64,000 bases of DNA from Mycolicibacterium lutetiense (GTDB lineage Bacteria; Actinomycetota; Actinomycetes; Mycobacteriales; Mycobacteriaceae). This document shows positions 16,749 to 27,243 of the stretch, piece by piece. The notes beneath the pieces are model-generated. The model was not told where the DNA came from and did not search any database. It was given only the letters and a program-made list of their open reading frames with translations. Where the stretch lies: assembly GCF_017876775.1 (NCBI RefSeq), contig NZ_JAGIOP010000002.1, positions 3,286,001 to 3,350,000 of the forward strand, written 5' to 3'. How positions within the stretch are numbered: the stretch's first letter is position 1; the number at the start of each line of letters is the position of its first letter. The translations under genes were made by a program, and so were the position numbers.

Positions 16749-18160
16749 CGACCCAGCCCCAGTCGCCGGTTACCGTCATGCCGCCGCTACCCAATCGGCG
16801 CAACGCGGAACTTCTGCTTCTGGGGTTCGCAGCCTTCATCACCACCATTGCGCTGCTCATTGTCGAGGCCAACCAGGAGCAGGGTCTGAGCTGGGACCTG
16901 GTCGGCTACGTCGTCACTTTCATGGCCCTGATGGGGATCGCCCACCTGGCGATCCGCCGGTTCGCGCCCTACGCCGATCCCCTGCTGCTGCCGGTCGTGG
17001 CGCTGCTCAACGGGCTGGGCCTGGTGATGATCCACCGGCTGGACCTGGCCAAGGGTGAAACCGCAACCGCTGGGCTCGGCGGCACCGCCGGCCAGCAGAT
17101 GATGTGGACGCTGGTGGGCGTGATCGGGTTCTCCGTCGTGGTCGCATTGTTGACCGATCACCGCATGCTGGCCCGGTACGGATACATCTGTGCGCTGACC
17201 GGCCTTGTGCTGCTCGTCATTCCGGCGTTGCTACCGGCGAGGTACTCCGAGCAGTACGGTGCCAAGATCTGGATCCAGTTTCCCGGTTTCTCGATTCAGC
17301 CCGCCGAGTTCTCCAAGATCCTGCTGCTGATCTTCTTCGCCGCGGTGCTGGTGGACAAGCGTGACCTGTTCACCAGTGCGGGGAAACATGTCTTCGGACT
17401 CGACCTGCCGCGGCCCCGTGACCTGGCTCCCCTGCTGCTGGCCTGGGCCGCGTCGGTGGGCGTGATGGTTTTCGAAAAGGATTTGGGCACTTCACTTCTG
17501 CTGTACGCATCGTTTCTCGTGCTGGTCTACGTGGCTACCGAGCGGCTGAGCTGGGTGGTGATCGGTCTAACCCTTTTCGCCGCGGGAAGCGTTGTGGCAT
17601 ACCAGGTTTTCGGCCACGTCCGGGTGCGGGTGGAAACCTGGCTCGACCCGTTCGCCGATCCTGACGGGGCCGGCTACCAGATGGTGCAGTCCCTGTTCAG
17701 CTTCGCCACCGGTGGCATCTTCGGCACCGGTCTGGGCAACGGGCAACCCGGCACGGTGCCCGCCGCCGCCACCGACTTCATCATCGCCGCGATCGGCGAA
17801 GAGCTCGGATTGGTCGGGCTCGCAGGCGTTCTCATGCTCTACACGATCTTCGTCATCCGCGGGATGCGCACCGCGATCGCGGTGCGCGACAGCTTCGGCA
17901 AGCTGCTGGCCGCCGGGCTGGCCGCAACCCTGGCCATCCAGCTGTTCATCGTCGTCGGCGGCGTCACCAAACTGATCCCTTTGACCGGACTGACCACCCC
18001 GTGGATGTCCTACGGCGGATCCTCACTGCTGGCCAACTACATCCTGCTGGCCATCCTCGTACGCATCTCGCACGCCGCGCGCCGACCCATCACCACCACC
18101 CCGACACCGAACCCCACCCCGATCGCCGCGGCCAGCACCGAGGTGATCGAGAAGGTATGA
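16745..18160 (+). CDS. rodA: SEDS peptidoglycan glycosyltransferase RodA
   Basis: The 471-residue protein has about ten to twelve transmembrane segments of the FtsW/RodA/SpoVE family. The extracellular loop contains VRVETWLDPFADPDGAGYQMVQ in part, and TDFIIAAIGEELGLVG carries conserved acidic residues. RodA polymerises lipid II during elongation together with the transpeptidase coded by the next gene. It overlaps pstP and pbpA by ATGA at each side, which suggests coupled translation. Confidence 0.95.
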   Translation: MTTQPQSPVTVMPPLPNRRNAELLLLGFAAFITTIALLIVEANQEQGLSWDLVGYVVTFMALMGIAHLAIRRFAPYADPLLLPVVALLNGLGLVMIHRLDLAKGETATAGLGGTAGQQMMWTLVGVIGFSVVVALLTDHRMLARYGYICALTGLVLLVIPALLPARYSEQYGAKIWIQFPGFSIQPAEFSKILLLIFFAAVLVDKRDLFTSAGKHVFGLDLPRPRDLAPLLLAWAASVGVMVFEKDLGTSLLLYASFLVLVYVATERLSWVVIGLTLFAAGSVVAYQVFGHVRVRVETWLDPFADPDGAGYQMVQSLFSFATGGIFGTGLGNGQPGTVPAAATDFIIAAIGEELGLVGLAGVLMLYTIFVIRGMRTAIAVRDSFGKLLAAGLAATLAIQLFIVVGGVTKLIPLTGLTTPWMSYGGSSLLANYILLAILVRISHAARRPITTTPTPNPTPIAAASTEVIEKV

Positions 18161-19632
18161 ACACCTCCCTGCGCCGGGTGGCAGTCACGATCATGGTGCT
18201 GATCGTGCTGCTGTTGGCCAACGCCACGATCACCCAGGTATTCACGGCCGACGGGTTACGCGCGGACCCGCGCAATCAACGCGTGCTGCTCGACGAGTAT
18301 TCGCGTCAGCGGGGCCAGATCACCGCGGGCGGCCAGCTGCTGGCCTATTCGGAGCCCACCGACGGCCGGTTCCGCTTCCTGCGGGTCTACCCGGATCCCG
18401 AGGTCTACGCCCCGATCACCGGCTTCTACTCGCTCGGCTATTCGAGCACCGGCCTGGAGCGGGCCGAGGACGCCGTCCTCAACGGTTCCGACGAGCGGCT
18501 GTTCGGCCGTCGGCTAGCCGATTTCTTCACCGGTCGAGACCCGCGCGGCGGCAATGTCGACACCACGATCAACCCGCAGGTCCAGCAGGCGGCCTGGAAT
18601 GCGCTGCAGCACGGCTGCGACGGCCCCTGCAAGGGCTCTGTGGTGGCCATGGACCCCTCGACAGGCAAGATCCTCGCCATGGCGTCGGCTCCGTCGTATG
18701 ACCCCAACCAGCTGGCCACCCACGATCTGGACGCCCAGAGCCAGGCCTGGGAGCAGTTGCGCGACAACGAGCAGTCCCCACTGCTCAACCGCGCCATCTC
18801 GGAGACGTACCCGCCGGGCTCGACGTTCAAGGTGATCACCACGGCGGCTGCCCTTCAGGCCGGTGCCACCCCGGATACCCAGCTCACGGCGGCACCGCGG
18901 ATTCCGCTGCCCGACAGCACCGCGACGCTCGAGAACTTCGCCGGGTCCAGCTGCGGTCCCGGTCCCACCGCGTCGCTGCGCGAGGCGTTCGCCAAGTCGT
19001 GCAACACCGCTTTCGTCCAGCTGGGCCTCGACACCGGCGCCGACAAACTCAAGTCCACCGCCCGTGCCTTCGGCCTCGACGAACCTCCGGCGGCCATTCC
19101 GCTGCAGGTGGCCGAATCGACCACCGGACCGATTTCGGATGGGGCGGCATTGGGTATGTCCAGCATCGGGCAGCGTGATGTCGCGTTGACGCCCCTGCAG
19201 AACGCGCAGGTGGCCGCGACCATTGCGAATGACGGCATCGCGATGCGCCCGTATCTTGTGGATAGCCTAAAAGGACCTGACCTGACCACCATCGCCACCA
19301 CCGCGCCCGCCCAAGAACGCCGGGCGGTGTCACCCCAGGTCGCCGCTACACTTACGGACTTGATGGTCGCCGCCGAGCAGGTGACTCAGCAGAAGGGAGC
19401 CATCGCCGGCGTGCAGATCGCTTCGAAGACCGGTACGGCAGAGCACGGGACGGATCCCCGTAACACTCCGCCGCATGCCTGGTATATCGCATTCGCACCG
19501 GCCCGCGACCCCAAGATCGCGGTCTCGGTGTTGATCGAGGACGGCGGGGACCGGTTGTCGGCCACCGGCGGCGCACTCGCCGCCCCGATCGGACGCGCCA
19601 CCATTGCGGCGGCGTTGCGGGAGGGTTCATGA
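18157..19632 (+). CDS. pbpA: Class B penicillin-binding protein PbpA
   Basis: The start ATG 18157 overlaps the rodA stop and gives 491 residues with one N-terminal transmembrane anchor (about 5-25). Transpeptidase motifs are STFK (in [10 protein letters not shown]), SCN (in KSCNTAF) and KTG (in SKTGTAEH). It cross-links peptidoglycan as the partner of RodA and is a PknB substrate in mycobacteria. It is full length. Confidence 0.95.
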   Translation: MNTSLRRVAVTIMVLIVLLLANATITQVFTADGLRADPRNQRVLLDEYSRQRGQITAGGQLLAYSEPTDGRFRFLRVYPDPEVYAPITGFYSLGYSSTGLERAEDAVLNGSDERLFGRRLADFFTGRDPRGGNVDTTINPQVQQAAWNALQHGCDGPCKGSVVAMDPSTGKILAMASAPSYDPNQLATHDLDAQSQAWEQLRDNEQSPLLNRAISETYPPGSTFKVITTAAALQAGATPDTQLTAAPRIPLPDSTATLENFAGSSCGPGPTASLREAFAKSCNTAFVQLGLDTGADKLKSTARAFGLDEPPAAIPLQVAESTTGPISDGAALGMSSIGQRDVALTPLQNAQVAATIANDGIAMRPYLVDSLKGPDLTTIATTAPAQERRAVSPQVAATLTDLMVAAEQVTQQKGAIAGVQIASKTGTAEHGTDPRNTPPHAWYIAFAPARDPKIAVSVLIEDGGDRLSATGGALAAPIGRATIAAALREGS

Positions 19633-19732
19633 GCGCCCAGCGAGGAGCCGAGGGCGGATCGCGCATCGGTTCCGTTTGCGAGCGAATCATCGGCTCGGGA
19701 TGTGTCAACCGAGCCTGCAAGGGAGTCGAGCC

Positions 19733-21004
19733 ATGAGTCCGCGGGTTGGAGTAACGCTGTCCGGGCGGTACCGGCTGCAGCGACTGATCGCCACCGGCGG
19801 TATGGGTCAGGTCTGGGAGGCCGTCGACTCACGGCTGGGCCGACGTGTCGCGGTCAAGGTGCTCAAGGCGGAGTTCTCCACCGACGCCGAGTTCGTCGAA
19901 CGGTTCCGGGCCGAGGCCCGCACCGTGGCCATGCTCAACCACCCGGGCATCGCCAGCGTGTACGACTACGGCGAGACCGATATGGACGGCGAGGGCCGCA
20001 CCGCATACCTCGTCATGGAACTGGTCAACGGTGAGCCGCTCAACTCGGTGATCAAGCGCACCGGGCGGCTGTCGCTGCGGCATGCGCTGGACATGCTCGA
20101 GCAGACCGGACGCGCCCTGCAGGTGGCCCACACCGCCGGGTTGGTGCACCGCGACGTCAAGCCGGGCAACATCCTGATCACCCCGACCGGCCAGGTGAAG
20201 CTGACCGACTTCGGTATCGCCAAGGCCGTCGACGCCGCCCCGGTCACCCAGACCGGCATGGTGATGGGCACCGCCCAGTACATCGCCCCGGAGCAGGCCC
20301 TGGGCCACGATGCCACCGCGGCCAGCGACGTCTATGCATTGGGAGTCGTTGGCTACGAATCGGTTTCGGGTAAGCGTCCATTCACCGGCGACGGTGCGCT
20401 GACCGTCGCGATGAAGCACATCAAAGAGACGCCGCCGCCGCTGCCTGCCGATCTGCCGCCGAATGTCCGCGAGCTGATCGAGATCACCCTGGTGAAGAAC
20501 CCGGGGATGCGCTACAAGTCGGGCGGGCCGTTCGCCGACGCGGTTGCCGCGGTGCGCTCCGGCCGCCGTCCCCCGCGTCCCAACCAGGCCCCGACCCTCG
20601 GCCGCGCCGCGCCGGCCGCGGTTCCGTCGGCCGCACAGGCCCGCGCCGCCGCCGAGCTCACCGGCCGCACCCCGGTCACGGCCACCCGCGCCAGGCCGAC
20701 CACTGCCGCCCATCGGCCCGCGCCGCCTGCGCGGCGCACGTTCTCGTCGGGTCAACGGGCCCTGCTGTGGGCCGCCGGGGTACTCGGAGCGCTGGCCATT
20801 GTCATTGCCATCCTCATCGTTCTCAACGCTCAGGACCGCAAGGATCAGCAGCAGTCACCACCGCCGACGGTCACCGACACGGTGACCCAGACGACGCCCT
20901 ATCAGACGCCGGCAGCGTTGCCGGACCTGGCATTCCACCTGATCGTGCCTGAGGGAGCCGACGTTCAGATCGGCCCTAAAGCACCGGAACAGATACTGCG
21001 ATGA
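19733..21004 (+). CDS. pknA: Ser/Thr protein kinase PknA
   Basis: The start [20 protein letters not shown] at ATG 19733 is conserved in the family; 423 residues. Kinase motifs are GGMGQVW (glycine loop), [19 protein letters not shown], and the activation segment [17 protein letters not shown] Pro/Arg/Ala-rich juxtamembrane region and one transmembrane helix (about 343-365) lead to a short outside tail. It phosphorylates division and cell-wall proteins with PknB. A 100-bp gap after pbpA contains no other gene. Confidence 0.94.
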   Translation: MSPRVGVTLSGRYRLQRLIATGGMGQVWEAVDSRLGRRVAVKVLKAEFSTDAEFVERFRAEARTVAMLNHPGIASVYDYGETDMDGEGRTAYLVMELVNGEPLNSVIKRTGRLSLRHALDMLEQTGRALQVAHTAGLVHRDVKPGNILITPTGQVKLTDFGIAKAVDAAPVTQTGMVMGTAQYIAPEQALGHDATAASDVYALGVVGYESVSGKRPFTGDGALTVAMKHIKETPPPLPADLPPNVRELIEITLVKNPGMRYKSGGPFADAVAAVRSGRRPPRPNQAPTLGRAAPAAVPSAAQARAAAELTGRTPVTATRARPTTAAHRPAPPARRTFSSGQRALLWAAGVLGALAIVIAILIVLNAQDRKDQQQSPPPTVTDTVTQTTPYQTPAALPDLAFHLIVPEGADVQIGPKAPEQILR

Positions 21005-22872
21005 CCACGCCACAGCACCTCTCCGACCGATATGAGCTCGGTGAAATCCTCGGCTTCGGCGGCATGTCCGAAGTTCACATCGCCCGCGATACGCGGTTGC
21101 ACCGCGACGTCGCGGTCAAGGTCCTGCGCGCCGATCTGGCCCGCGACCCCAGTTTCTATCTACGGTTTCGCCGCGAAGCGCAGAACGCGGCCGCGCTGAA
21201 CCATCCCGCCATCGTCGCGGTGTATGACACCGGCGAGGCCGAGACACCCAACGGGCCGCTGCCCTACATCGTCATGGAGTACGTCGACGGTGTGACGCTG
21301 CGCGACATCGTGCATACCGACGGCCCCATGCCACCGCGGCGCGCGATCGAGGTCATCGCCGACGCCTGCCAGGCGCTGAACTTCAGCCACCAGCACGGCA
21401 TCGTGCATCGTGACGTCAAGCCGGCCAACATCATGATCAGCAAGGCCAACGCTGTGAAGGTGATGGACTTCGGTATCGCGCGGGCCCTGGCCGATACCGG
21501 TAACAGCGTCACCCAGACCGCCGCGGTGATCGGCACCGCGCAGTACCTGTCGCCCGAGCAGGCTCGCGGGGAAACCGTCGACGCCCGGTCCGACGTCTAT
21601 TCGCTGGGCTGCGTGCTTTACGAAATGCTCACTGGGGAACCGCCTTTCATCGGCGATTCGCCAGTCGCGGTGGCGTACCAGCATGTCCGCGAGGATCCGG
21701 TCCCGCCGTCGCAACGACACACCGGCATCTCCCCGGAACTCGATGCTGTGGTGCTCAAGGCACTGGCCAAGAACCCCGACAACCGCTATCAGACCGCGGC
21801 CGACATGCGCACGGATCTGATCCGGGTGCACAGCGGTGAGGCCCCCGAAGCCCCCAAGGTGTTCACCGAGTCCGAGCGGACGTCGATGATGAACTCCGGG
21901 CCGATGTTGACCCAGGGTGGCGGTGCACCCACCCAGAACCTGGTGGTGCCCCGTCCCGCCGGCGGCGGTGGCTCGGTGGCCCGTTGGTTGATCGCGGTAG
22001 CGGTACTGGCAGTGCTGACCGTGGTCGTGACGGTGGCGATCAACATGCTCAACGGCGGGTCACGCGACGTGCAGGTGCCCGATGTGAGCGGTCAGCGTTC
22101 GGCCGATGCCGTCGCGACGCTGCAGAATCGGGGCTTCAAAACCCGGACCGAGCCCCAGACCGACAACAAGGTGGCCCCGGGTTTCGTGATCGGCACCGAC
22201 CCGGGAGCCAACGGCATGGCGGCCGCCGGTGACGAGATCACCGTGAACGTCTCCGCCGGGCCGCAGCAGGCCCAGGTGCCCGATGTGGCCGGGCTGACCC
22301 CGAGCCAGGCCCGGCAGAAGCTCAAGGACGCCGGGTTCGAGAAGATCAAGGAGTCGGCGAGCCCGTCGACGCCGGATCAGAAGGGCCGCGTGCTCGCCAC
22401 CAACCCGCCAGCCAACCAGACGGCGGGGATCATCTACGAGATCACGCTCGTCGTGGGTTCGGGCCCGGAGGACACGTCGGTTCCCGACTGCAAGAGCCAG
22501 AGCGCCGATGTGTGTAAGCAGATCCTGACCGCCTCGGGCTTCGTCAACACGGTGGTCATCGACGTCGACAACACCGCGGCCCCCGGACAGGTGGTGGGTA
22601 CCGAGCCGGCCGCCGGCACGTCGGTGCCCAAGGACACTCCGATCCAGATCCATGTGTCGAAGGGCAACCAGTTCGTGATGCCCAACCTGGTCGGCCAGGT
22701 CTGGGACGACGTCTATCCGCGACTGACGTCTCTCGGCTGGACCGGGGTGCTGGACAAGGGGCCTGATATCCGCGACAGCGGTCAGCGCACCAACGCCGTC
22801 GTCACCCAGAGTCCGCCTGCGGGCACCGCGGTGAACTTCGGCGCGAAGGTCACGCTGAGCTTCGCGTCGTAG
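21001..22872 (+). CDS. pknB: Ser/Thr protein kinase PknB with PASTA domains
   Basis: The protein has 623 residues. The kinase domain (1 to about 280) carries GFGGMSEVH, the catalytic Lys at residue 40, [13 protein letters not shown] and the doubly phosphorylated T-x-T loop ([14 protein letters not shown]). One transmembrane helix (about 328-350) is followed by four extracellular PASTA repeats (starting near [24 protein letters not shown] and FVMPNLVG), which sense lipid II or muropeptides. It is the last gene of the operon; its 3' end overlaps convergent trpG by 23 bp. Confidence 0.96.
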   Translation: MTTPQHLSDRYELGEILGFGGMSEVHIARDTRLHRDVAVKVLRADLARDPSFYLRFRREAQNAAALNHPAIVAVYDTGEAETPNGPLPYIVMEYVDGVTLRDIVHTDGPMPPRRAIEVIADACQALNFSHQHGIVHRDVKPANIMISKANAVKVMDFGIARALADTGNSVTQTAAVIGTAQYLSPEQARGETVDARSDVYSLGCVLYEMLTGEPPFIGDSPVAVAYQHVREDPVPPSQRHTGISPELDAVVLKALAKNPDNRYQTAADMRTDLIRVHSGEAPEAPKVFTESERTSMMNSGPMLTQGGGAPTQNLVVPRPAGGGGSVARWLIAVAVLAVLTVVVTVAINMLNGGSRDVQVPDVSGQRSADAVATLQNRGFKTRTEPQTDNKVAPGFVIGTDPGANGMAAAGDEITVNVSAGPQQAQVPDVAGLTPSQARQKLKDAGFEKIKESASPSTPDQKGRVLATNPPANQTAGIIYEITLVVGSGPEDTSVPDCKSQSADVCKQILTASGFVNTVVIDVDNTAAPGQVVGTEPAAGTSVPKDTPIQIHVSKGNQFVMPNLVGQVWDDVYPRLTSLGWTGVLDKGPDIRDSGQRTNAVVTQSPPAGTAVNFGAKVTLSFAS

Positions 22873-23524
22873 CGGCTGCCACGGCGCGGGCCACCTCGAC
22901 CTCGAGCGCAGCCACCAGGCCCTCTTCCGGGGCGGCGCCGCACACGCCGAGCCAGTTGGCCAGCATGCGGTGCCCACCCTGGGTCAGGATCGACTCCGGA
23001 TGGAACTGCACGCCGTGAATCGGCAACTCACGGTGGCGTACGGCCATGATGACGCCGCTGTCGGTCTGCCCGGTCACCTCGAGGGCATCCGGCACGGTCT
23101 CGGGCAGGATCGTCAGCGAGTGGTAACGGGTTGCGGTGAACGGGTCGGGGAGACCCTTGAGCACCCCGGCGCCGCCGTGGTGCACGACGCTGGTCTTGCC
23201 GTGCAGCAGTTCGGGCGCGCGGTCGACGGTGCCGCCGAACGCCACCCCGATGGCCTGGTGGCCCAGGCAGACACCCAGTAGGGGAGTGCCGGCCGCAGCG
23301 CATGCGTGGACCAGTGGGATCGTCGCGCCGGCTCGCTCGGGGGTGCCGGGACCGGGGCTCAGCAGCACGCCGTCGAAATCGGCTGCCACCGTGGCGAGGT
23401 CGGCGGCGGTGGCCAGGCGCGGATCGTCGTTGCGCCACACCTGTGCGTCCACCCCGAGCTGGCCCAGGTATTGGACCAGGTTGAACACGAAGCTGTCATA
23501 GTTGTCGACGACCAGAACCTGCAT
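22850..23524 (-). CDS. trpG: Glutamine amidotransferase subunit (TrpG/PabA type)
   Basis: This 224-residue class I glutamine amidotransferase begins MQVLVVDNYDSFVFNLVQYL. The nucleophile Cys is in GVCLGHQAIG, and the His-Glu pair in VQFHPESILTQGG. It supplies ammonia to a chorismate-using partner, either anthranilate synthase (TrpE) or aminodeoxychorismate synthase (PabB); the sequence alone does not decide between them. No partner gene is in the window. It is convergent with pknB, with a 23-bp coding overlap. Confidence 0.92.
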   Translation of the reverse strand: MQVLVVDNYDSFVFNLVQYLGQLGVDAQVWRNDDPRLATAADLATVAADFDGVLLSPGPGTPERAGATIPLVHACAAAGTPLLGVCLGHQAIGVAFGGTVDRAPELLHGKTSVVHHGGAGVLKGLPDPFTATRYHSLTILPETVPDALEVTGQTDSGVIMAVRHRELPIHGVQFHPESILTQGGHRMLANWLGVCGAAPEEGLVAALEVEVARAVAAATTRSSA

Positions 23525-23556
23525 TGACTTAGGCTACCGGCCCCAAAAAAATGGGA

Positions 23557-24306
23557 TTAATAGCCGACAGGGCCCGCGGGTTTCGCGTAGCGCATCCGCA
23601 GCGGCTCGGTGTGCCCGGTGAGGTCGACCTCGGCGCGTGGTTCTTCCGCATAGCCCAGCCCGAACCGCACGACGTACTGCTTGTAGAGGGTTACGTACGG
23701 GGCGGCTGCCAACGCGGCCTGCATGGTCGGGGCGTCGCCGATCGCGGTGATGACGTAGGGCGGGCTGTAGGTGCGGCCGTTGAGCAACAACGTATTGCCG
23801 ACGCAGCGGGGTGCCGAGGTCGCGATGATGCGCTGGTCCTGCATCTGGATGCCCTCGGCGCCCGCGCTCCACAGTGCATTCAGGACGGCCTGGATGTCCT
23901 GTTGGTGCACCACCAGGTCGTCGGGGGAGGCATCCCGCGGGAAGCGGCCTTCGGCATCGCGCTGGGCGTCGTTGAGCGTGACCACCAGGCCCGGCCCGCG
24001 CATCGGCACCAAGCCTGCCTCGACGGCCAACTGCGCCGAACGGCGGGTGATGGCTTCGAGCGCCGCGTGTGAGCTGGGTGATCCGCCGTGATGACTGTCG
24101 ATCTCGGTGGCCAACGCGTCGCGCTGGGCCGTGAGCCGGTCGACGGACTGCTGGGCCTCGCGCACCAGGTCGACGAGGCGGGGTGCGTCGCTGCGGCGAA
24201 TCTCGTCCCCGCCGGAGACCCCGTGCGTGGCGGCCAGGAGCAATCCGGCGGCCAGGCAGACCACCGGGACGCCGAAGCGCCAAGGGGATCGATCCGGTTG
24301 GTCCAT
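23557..24306 (-). CDS. DUF881 membrane-anchored protein
   Basis: The start ATG 24306 (MDQPDRSPWRFGVPVVCLAA) gives 249 residues; an ATG 15 codons upstream is less likely. One N-terminal transmembrane segment is followed by a coiled coil (VREAQQSVDRLTAQRDALATE) and the DUF881 domain (GPGLVVTLNDAQ, QDIQAVLNALWSAGAEGI). The family is widespread near division genes of Actinobacteria and is of unknown function. It sits between trpG and the divergent crgA. Confidence 0.88.
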   Translation of the reverse strand: MDQPDRSPWRFGVPVVCLAAGLLLAATHGVSGGDEIRRSDAPRLVDLVREAQQSVDRLTAQRDALATEIDSHHGGSPSSHAALEAITRRSAQLAVEAGLVPMRGPGLVVTLNDAQRDAEGRFPRDASPDDLVVHQQDIQAVLNALWSAGAEGIQMQDQRIIATSAPRCVGNTLLLNGRTYSPPYVITAIGDAPTMQAALAAAPYVTLYKQYVVRFGLGYAEEPRAEVDLTGHTEPLRMRYAKPAGPVGY

Positions 24307-24400
24307 CGCAGTCTCTCCTGGACGTGCAGCTACGTTAGGCTCGTGAGGCATCCTGCCTCATCGTCGCACCGTGTGACGCCGACTGTCCGTGAAGGTACCC

Positions 24401-24685
24401 ATGCCCAAGTCCAAAGTCCGTAAGAAGAACGATTTCACCATCAAGCAGGTGAGCCGGACTCCGGTCAAGGTGAAAGCCGGACCGTCGAGTGTGTGGTTCG
24501 TCGCGCTGTTCATCGGTCTCATGCTGTTCGGTCTGTTGTGGCTGCTGGTTTTCCAGCTGGCCGCGACCAACCCGATCGACACCCCGTCCTTCCTTCAGTG
24601 GATGGCTGACCTGGGTCCGTGGAACTACGCGGTGGCATTTGCCTTCATGATCACCGGGCTGTTGCTCACGATGCGCTGGCGCTGA
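24401..24685 (+). CDS. crgA: Cell division protein CrgA
   Basis: The 94-residue protein starts [16 protein letters not shown] at ATG 24401. It has two transmembrane helices (about 32-52 and 73-91) joined by a short outside loop. CrgA recruits septal factors such as FtsZ-associated proteins and penicillin-binding proteins, and also interacts with CwsA, whose gene is nearby at 26024. It is full length. Confidence 0.95.
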   Translation: MPKSKVRKKNDFTIKQVSRTPVKVKAGPSSVWFVALFIGLMLFGLLWLLVFQLAATNPIDTPSFLQWMADLGPWNYAVAFAFMITGLLLTMRWR

Positions 24686-24756
24686 CCGGAGACCAGACGA
24701 TAATGAATTCATCTTACGTTCACAGCGTTACCGGCTCAGCAACCCCGACGATGCTC

Positions 24757-24774
24757 AATCACATCGTTGTGATT
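24757..24774. promoter_or_regulatory. Inverted repeat upstream of the PH-domain gene
   Basis: AATCACA-TCGT-TGTGATT is an 18-bp inverted repeat with 7-bp arms, 67 bp before the next start codon. It fits a dimeric regulator site. A 9-bp match to a DnaA box (TTATCCACA, minus strand, 24797-24805) lies just downstream. Confidence 0.35.
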
Positions 24775-24840
24775 CATCCCCATTGGGGATAGCACCTGTG
24801 GATAACTCCATTAGCCGCGGTAAGAGGGTGTGAAGAACCC

Positions 24841-25257
24841 GTGCAGCAAACTCGATGGAGCCCACCGGCCGCTGGAGTCGCAGGTTGCGCCATAGCCGGA
24901 TTGGCGTTGGCTATCGCAGCTGTGACCGTGATCACAGACCCGCCCGGACGTGTTCTTGCCGGCATAGCTGGCGTGGGATTGCTCACGTTCGCAACATTGT
25001 CGTGGCGGGCCCGGCCCAAACTGGCAATGAACCAAGACAGTCTCACGGTTGCCGGTTGGTGGCAGACCCGGACATACCGCCGTGACGAGATCCGACAGAT
25101 TCGGATCACCGAGTTCCGTCGCATCGCCCGCACAGTCCGACTACTCGAGATCGACACGGTCGATGACCGGCTCGTGGTCTTCACGCGGTGGGATCTGGGA
25201 ACAGACCCGCTCGATGTCCTCGACGCGCTCACCCAGGCCGGATTCGCGGCCCGGTAA
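24841..25257 (+). CDS. PH-domain membrane protein
   Basis: The protein has 138 residues from GTG 24841. Two transmembrane segments lie at about residues 10-30 and 36-55. A bacterial pleckstrin-homology-like domain follows (NQDSLTVAGWWQTRTYRRDE, then VDDRLVVFTRWDLG). It is the positional counterpart of the conserved membrane protein found between crgA and ppiA in tuberculosis-complex genomes. Its function is unknown. Confidence 0.85.
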   Translation: MQQTRWSPPAAGVAGCAIAGLALAIAAVTVITDPPGRVLAGIAGVGLLTFATLSWRARPKLAMNQDSLTVAGWWQTRTYRRDEIRQIRITEFRRIARTVRLLEIDTVDDRLVVFTRWDLGTDPLDVLDALTQAGFAAR

Positions 25258-25288
25258 ACCCGGTAAAGGAAGCACCCCACACAACACA

Positions 25289-25315
25289 CGACGCCCCCGG
25301 ATCCCGGGGGCGTCG
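25289..25315. terminator. Bidirectional terminator hairpin
   Basis: CGACGCCCCCGG-ATC-CCGGGGGCGTCG is a 12-bp perfect stem with a 3-nt loop between two convergent genes (ending at 25257 and 25343). It has no T-run, as is common in mycobacteria. Confidence 0.75.
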
Positions 25316-25342
25316 CGCATTGGTATGTGCGGGGGATACCCG

Positions 25343-25870
25343 TTACGACACGGTGATCGATTCGACGACGACCGGATCGGTCGGGCGGTCAGAACGATCG
25401 GTGGCGGTGGACGCGATCGCGTCGACCACCTTCTGCGACTCGGGATCGACAACCTCACCGAAGATGGTGTGGCGCCGGTTCAGGTGCGGCGTCTGGCCGA
25501 CCGTGATGAAGAACTGTGAGCCGTTGGTGCCCGGCCCGGCGTTGGCCATGGCCAGCAGGTAGGGCTTGTCGAACTGGAGCTCAGGGTGAAACTCGTCGGC
25601 GAACTTGTACCCGGCGTCCCCACGGCCGGTGCCGGTCGGGTCGCCACCCTGGATCATGAAGCCGTCGATGACCCGGTGGAAGATGACGCCGTCGTAGAAC
25701 GGACCGGACGTACCGCCCGAGGCATTCTCGGTGGTGTAGTCCTTGGTGCCCTGCGCCAAGCCGACGAAGTTGGCCACGGTCTTGGGAGCGTGGTTTCCGA
25801 ACAGTGCGATCTTGATGTCGCCGCGGTTGGTGTGCAGTGTTGCCGTCGCGGTCTGAATGGGGCTCGTCAC
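25343..25870 (-). CDS. ppiA: Peptidyl-prolyl cis-trans isomerase (cyclophilin) PpiA
   Basis: The protein has 175 residues and is cytoplasmic. The cyclophilin fold is shown by [37 protein letters not shown] and the catalytic Arg in FHRVI. It catalyses proline isomerisation in protein folding. The place next to the PH-domain gene, crgA and cwsA is conserved in mycobacteria. Confidence 0.95.
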   Translation of the reverse strand: MTSPIQTATATLHTNRGDIKIALFGNHAPKTVANFVGLAQGTKDYTTENASGGTSGPFYDGVIFHRVIDGFMIQGGDPTGTGRGDAGYKFADEFHPELQFDKPYLLAMANAGPGTNGSQFFITVGQTPHLNRRHTIFGEVVDPESQKVVDAIASTATDRSDRPTDPVVVESITVS

Positions 25871-26023
25871 GGCTACTCAGTCTGCCATCCCGGCTCGCGG
25901 CAACGGTCAGATACCCCACCAAGGGCCCCAGACTCGCCCAGAGATGGCAGTCTGGATCTCAGCTAGCAAGCGGCCCATCCAGGTCCGTCGCCCATGCCCC
26001 GCCAGTACCGAGAAAGGTGCCAG

Positions 26024-26419
26024 ATGACCGCGAACGTCGATACCCGGTTGGCCCCCCGTCAGCGCCTAGCCCGCGGCTTGAAATACAGCACTGTCGGTCC
26101 GGTCGACGTGACCCGCGGCGTGGTGGGCCTGAGCGCCGACACCGCAACCGCCGTTGCGGCCGGCCTGCGCAAGCGCTACGAGTCGGGCAAGCTACGCCGT
26201 CAACTCGCCGCAGCCGCAGAAGCGGTGGCCGCGCTGCCCGAGGTGCTGCAGGAAGCGACTACCCCAGAGCCCAAGAGATGCCACCGCCGACTGCTGATCG
26301 CCGGGGTCGCGGCAGCGGCTCTGGCCGGCGGCGCAGTGGCGTTCTCGATCGTGCGACGGTCCAGCCGGCCCGAACCCTCACCGCTGCCGCCCAGCGTCGA
26401 GGTCACCCCGAAGCCCTGA
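26024..26419 (+). CDS. cwsA: Cell wall synthesis protein CwsA
   Basis: The start ATG 26024 follows GAAAGG; an ATG at 25994 is less likely because the conserved part starts at VDTRLAPRQRL. The product has 131 residues. An N-terminal cytoplasmic helical region is followed by a C-terminal transmembrane segment (LLIAGVAAAALAGGAVAFSI) and a short Pro-rich outside tail. CwsA interacts with CrgA and Wag31 and supports polar growth and cell shape in mycobacteria. It is convergent with the lipoprotein gene 9 bp away. Confidence 0.93.
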   Translation: MTANVDTRLAPRQRLARGLKYSTVGPVDVTRGVVGLSADTATAVAAGLRKRYESGKLRRQLAAAAEAVAALPEVLQEATTPEPKRCHRRLLIAGVAAAALAGGAVAFSIVRRSSRPEPSPLPPSVEVTPKP

Positions 26420-26428
26420 CCGGGCGGG

Positions 26429-27055
26429 CTACTGCACGGACGGCGCCTGGCAATCCAGCCAGTGACCGTCTTCCTTGACGAAAGCGTTGGGCTGCGTGTC
26501 GGTCGCCGGTGGATTCTCGCCGAGCACCCATGTCGTGGTGAGGTCGGCGGTGGCCTTGTCGCCGGTGACCTTGATGTTCTCCACCTTGTCGATCGTCACC
26601 TTCGACGTCTGCCGCAGGATCTCAAGGTTGGCCGCCTGGTACGCCGGCTCGTCGTACTGGATCAATGCGTCGACCAGTTGATTGATGGTGGCGTCCGATG
26701 CCGTGGGGTGCTGCCGTTTGAACCCGCTCCTCAGCAGCTCGACGGGTGCGCCCGCCAGTTCCCCGGGGGCGCCGGCCGCGCTGAGCGGGGGAAACAGCGT
26801 GCTTGCCTGGTTCCGTACCGCCTCGCGGTATTGCAGACAGGTCAGCCCCGCCATCCTGTTGAAATCGAACCCGGCCAGCGCAGTTTCTTCCTGGGCGACC
26901 AGGTCTCGGATCTGTTGTTCGGCACTGACCGGTGCCACCGACGACGCAGCGGCGGCCGAACTCGACGTCGCCGCCGGCTCGCTCTCCGATCCGCAACCGG
27001 CAACCGTCAAAACGGCAAGGCCCACGACAACTGCACGTATCACCAAAATTCTCAC
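26429..27055 (-). CDS. Putative lipoprotein
   Basis: The start GTG 27055 (VRILVIRAVVVGLAVLTVAG) gives a 208-residue protein with a signal peptide and a lipobox ending in Cys21 (TVAGC). Extending the frame upstream adds sequence with no sense and no signal. A Ser/Ala-rich spacer follows, then an alpha+beta domain (IRDLVAQEETALAGFD, then TADLTTTWVLGENP) resembling DUF4878/NTF2-like lipoproteins. It is exported and membrane-anchored; its role is unknown. Confidence 0.8.
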   Translation of the reverse strand: MRILVIRAVVVGLAVLTVAGCGSESEPAATSSSAAAASSVAPVSAEQQIRDLVAQEETALAGFDFNRMAGLTCLQYREAVRNQASTLFPPLSAAGAPGELAGAPVELLRSGFKRQHPTASDATINQLVDALIQYDEPAYQAANLEILRQTSKVTIDKVENIKVTGDKATADLTTTWVLGENPPATDTQPNAFVKEDGHWLDCQAPSVQ

Positions 27056-27197
27056 TTCCCCACGGCGGTGCTGACAACTGGATTGGAGCGTCCCCGTGGC
27101 GGAAGGTTCTGCAGCCCCGCTCACGGACAGCGGCAGCTTACCGGTCGCACAGCTCTTCAGAGGGTCTTGTACAGCTCGCGCCCGCCGACGAAAAAAG

Positions 27198-27227
27198 CGG
27201 CCCCGGTGACCACACCGGAACCGCTTC
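27198..27227 (-). terminator. Intrinsic terminator of the original tRNA-Ala locus
   Basis: AGCGG-CC-CCGGTG-ACC-ACACCGG-AA-CCGCT forms a GC-rich hairpin followed on the minus strand by TTTTTT. It lies 17 bp beyond the left attachment repeat, where the chromosomal tRNA-Ala transcript would have ended before integration. Confidence 0.75.
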
Positions 27228-27243
27228 AAACTGATGAATTGTC

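Noticed and set aside
19604..19732. Longer N-terminus for PknA
   Set aside because: The conserved kinase start [16 protein letters not shown] at 19733 and family length favour the shorter form.
24797..24805. Perfect DnaA box as a second origin
   Set aside because: A single box with no AT-rich tract or cluster; most likely chance or a regulatory site.
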